Source of the DNA: an uncultured Acidimicrobiia bacterium
GTDB taxonomy: Bacteria > Actinomycetota > Acidimicrobiia > Spongiisociales > JAENVV01
DNA: 6,723 bases
Reading direction: 5' to 3'
NCBI GenBank assembly: GCA_905480085.1
Contig: CAJQPD010000390.1
Location: 1 to 6,723 of the forward strand
The notes below the pieces were generated by a model. The model worked only from the letters and a program-made list of their open reading frames with translations, was not told where the DNA came from and did not search any database. Positions 5,033 to 6,723 of this stretch are shown here, piece after piece. Position numbers and translations under genes: made by a program. The number at the start of each line of letters is the position of its first letter. Position 1 is the first letter of the stretch.

Positions 5033-6253
5033 GTGAAACGGATCGGTTTGCTTCTCCTCTCCGTCACTGCCTGTATCGCGTTAACGTGGCCGACTCAGGC
5101 CCTGGCCCAGACGGGCCCGGTCGAGATCTGGGTATGGGTCGATCCCGCTGAAGTGGTACCGGCCGGGGGCACGGTTTCCTTCGATGTTCTACTGAATCTG
5201 ACCCCATTAGACGAACCCATGACAGTTACCGAGATCAAGAGCGATCGATATGGTGATGTCTCCGATTCTGCCAATCCCGTTCTAACGGACACGACCTGTG
5301 CACTACCTGCCACTCGCCAACCCGGAACCTACTTCGGTGCCTACAGCTGGGGGTGTCGGTACCGCGTTTGGGTTGCCGGGGAGTCTGGTGAGGTGCGTGA
5401 CACGGTGACCGTATCGGTAACTCGAGCCGATGGAACCAAGGTGGTCGTTTCCGCATTGGTTGCAGTGGCGATCACCACCGCCAACGGAGCAATACACGGC
5501 ACTGTCACGGATGACGTCACGGAAGCCCCGCTGGCCAACGTGCTGCTTTCTGCAATGGGCCCAGGTAATGGAACCGGACTCACGGACACAGCTGGCCGCT
5601 ATAGCCTCGGCTCGCTTCCTCCGGGCGAGTATCGCCTCATGGCGTCGAATGAATCGGGTCCGTATGCCCGCGAATGGTGGGACGATGCAGACGACTTCCA
5701 CTCGGCGGACCTGGTGACGGTGGTCGGGGGCGAAGTGACCACTGTCGACTGGGCGCTAAGCCTCGGAGGTGTCATCGAAGGGCGGGTCACCGATCAGGTA
5801 TCGGGGGCCCCGATCTCCGCGTTTGACATTTCCTGGGTCGCCGTCCTCGAAGACGGCTCGGCCGAGGGTCCGTCTGGGGCCTCAGTGACGGACGCCAATG
5901 GGTCCTACCGGATCGAGGGCCTCTACGCGGCTGACTACCACGTGTGCTTCGATGCGCTCGACTACAGGCCGGAATGTTGGGACAACCAAGCCGACGTCAC
6001 CAGCACGGTGATTTTCCTGGGCGGTGATCCGATCGCGGTCAATGTGCGGACCGTTGTTACGGGTATCGACGCAGCCCTTGCCCGATCGAATCCTCCCACC
6101 ACTCTCCCGCCGCCCGACAGCAGTACTCCCGCGAGTCTTCCCTTCACGGGCCCACAACTCGCCGTCGGCCTAATGGGCGCTCTGGCGCTGGTGGCTCTGG
6201 CTGTCGGAGGAACCATCCTCTATGTCTCGGGCTCCCCAATTCGCAATCGATGA
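5033..6253 (+). CDS. LPxTG-anchored surface protein with two carboxypeptidase-regulatory-like domains
   Basis: The 406-residue product has a signal peptide (MKRIGLLLLSVTACIALTW, cleavage likely after ALA at 25). An Ig-like N-terminal domain follows (about 28-148), with a Cys89/Cys108 pair that could form a disulfide. Two beta-sandwich domains of the carboxypeptidase-regulatory-like type come next: GAIHGTVTDDVTEAPLANV at 152-170 and GVIEGRVTDQVSGAPISAF at 246-264 mark their starts, and each has the T-D-x-x-G-x-Y-x-[LI]-x-x-L pattern. A Pro/Thr/Ser linker (353-368) leads to LPFTG (369-373), a membrane helix and a basic tail (IRNR), the standard sortase sorting signal. It should therefore be covalently attached to the cell wall. 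These domains are structural or adhesive, and no catalytic motif is visible; ligand and function are unknown. No sortase gene is in the window. Start GTG 5033 is supported by a Shine-Dalgarno. It converges with the flotillin-like gene. Confidence 0.85.
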   Translation: MKRIGLLLLSVTACIALTWPTQALAQTGPVEIWVWVDPAEVVPAGGTVSFDVLLNLTPLDEPMTVTEIKSDRYGDVSDSANPVLTDTTCALPATRQPGTYFGAYSWGCRYRVWVAGESGEVRDTVTVSVTRADGTKVVVSALVAVAITTANGAIHGTVTDDVTEAPLANVLLSAMGPGNGTGLTDTAGRYSLGSLPPGEYRLMASNESGPYAREWWDDADDFHSADLVTVVGGEVTTVDWALSLGGVIEGRVTDQVSGAPISAFDISWVAVLEDGSAEGPSGASVTDANGSYRIEGLYAADYHVCFDALDYRPECWDNQADVTSTVIFLGGDPIAVNVRTVVTGIDAALARSNPPTTLPPPDSSTPASLPFTGPQLAVGLMGALALVALAVGGTILYVSGSPIRNR

Positions 6254-6327
6254 ATGGTGACACAAACGACCTCCGCCAGAACGGCGCTCATCGCGTTCCG
6301 GCCTGGAGTGATCTCGAAGACAACCAA

Positions 6328-6355
6328 AGTCCCCCCGACCGAGGGCGAGGGGACT
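6328..6355. terminator. Candidate bidirectional terminator between convergent genes
   Basis: AGTCCCC and GGGGACT form a 7-bp GC-rich stem with a 14-nt loop, placed between two converging genes. Read on the minus strand the stem is followed by a T-rich run (CTTTGGTTGTCTT), so it may mainly stop transcripts of the flotillin-like gene; on the plus strand there is no T tract. The rest of 6254-6389 shows nothing else. Confidence 0.45.
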
Positions 6356-6389
6356 CCGATTGATGCTGTGCGGGCGACGCTCCGAAGGT

Positions 6390-6723
6390 CTATTCGTCGG
6401 CTGCCGATGGCATCGGCGGCACGGTCTCGGTCACCGCAGGGTTCTCACCGGTCAAAGGCCGATTCAAACCCGACAGAATGTTCACCCCGGTGGCATTCTC
6501 GATCTGCTCGGTGATCTTGATCACCGAAGCCGGCAACTGCGATAACAATCCAGGGATTCCCTGACCGGAGCCGTTGCTCCCACCGTCAATGACCGACACT
6601 TTGTCGATCGACACGTTATTGACGGTATCGACGATCTTGGCAACCAGGTCGGGAAGCATGTTCAGGACAAAGATTCGCTCAGCATCGACGCCGGCCGCCT
6701 TGTACTGCGTGACCAGTCGGTTG
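6390..6723 (-). CDS. Flotillin-like (SPFH) protein, C-terminal part; N-terminus beyond right edge
   Basis: The frame is open from the right edge (first full codon at 6722) to the TAG at 6390-6392, giving the last 110 residues. The text QYKAAGVDAERIFVLNMLPD followed by LVAKI, then SIDKVSVIDGG, then an Ile/Leu-rich helix ending with GVNILSGL, matches the conserved C-terminal region of bacterial flotillins (FloT/YqiK group). These are membrane-associated scaffolds that oligomerise and organise functional membrane microdomains. The SPFH domain and membrane anchor, which are N-terminal, are not visible, so the assignment rests on the tail alone. The final 25 residues or so are a Pro/Glu/Thr-rich extension of the kind that varies between members. 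The gene converges on the surface-protein gene, with a candidate terminator between them. Confidence 0.82.
   Translation of the reverse strand, partial: NRLVTQYKAAGVDAERIFVLNMLPDLVAKIVDTVNNVSIDKVSVIDGGSNGSGQGIPGLLSQLPASVIKITEQIENATGVNILSGLNRPLTGENPAVTETVPPMPSAADE

Noticed and set aside
6254..6545. Plus-strand frames starting just after the surface-protein gene (6254-6514, 6360-6545)
   Set aside because: They overlap the flotillin-like gene and the candidate terminator, have no ribosome binding site and show Arg/Ser-rich shadow composition.
1..6723. CRISPR array, insertion sequence, phage or plasmid features
   Set aside because: No regularly spaced repeats, transposase, integrase or terminal inverted repeats are visible, and the gene content looks chromosomal.

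Overview
The window is about 6.7 kb of moderately GC-rich, densely coded bacterial DNA. It most likely comes from an actinobacterium (Actinomycetota), perhaps class Acidimicrobiia. The main reasons are a twin-motif RsiG-type c-di-GMP-binding anti-sigma protein, a family known only from Actinobacteria, GTG/TTG start codons at nearly every gene, apparent leaderless promoters, and an LPxTG surface protein. The class-level guess is weak.

Layout. (1) A four-gene minus-strand run, read from about 3293 down past the left edge: a secreted M23 endopeptidase with a coiled-coil N-terminal half, rsiG, an L-asparaginase II-type enzyme, and a CelD/BcsL-type GNAT acyltransferase cut by the window edge. The genes are 8 bp apart, then overlap by 4 bp, then are 26 bp apart, so they are probably one operon. 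The acetyltransferase is open to the left edge in one frame from 704. (2) A 65-bp divergent promoter region, then crcB (fluoride channel) on the plus strand. (3) Convergent with crcB, a minus-strand gene joining a MoaD/ThiS-like ubiquitin fold to a polytopic membrane domain that I do not recognise. (4) About 275 bp of non-coding DNA carrying divergent control signals. (5) A plus-strand secreted, sortase-anchored protein with two carboxypeptidase-regulatory-like domains. (6) A convergent, partial flotillin-like gene running off the right edge.

How they may work together. The operon puts a cell-wall hydrolase and a c-di-GMP-responsive anti-sigma factor under one promoter, which suggests a link between envelope remodelling and a WhiG-type sigma switch. 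The surface protein, the flotillin and the membrane-fused MoaD-like protein also concern the envelope, but nothing in the sequence ties them to the operon. The two points most worth following are the RsiG homologue, whose two motifs lie exactly 100 residues apart with one Gln-to-His change, and the MoaD-like fusion whose Gly-Gly is followed by about 255 residues of membrane protein.
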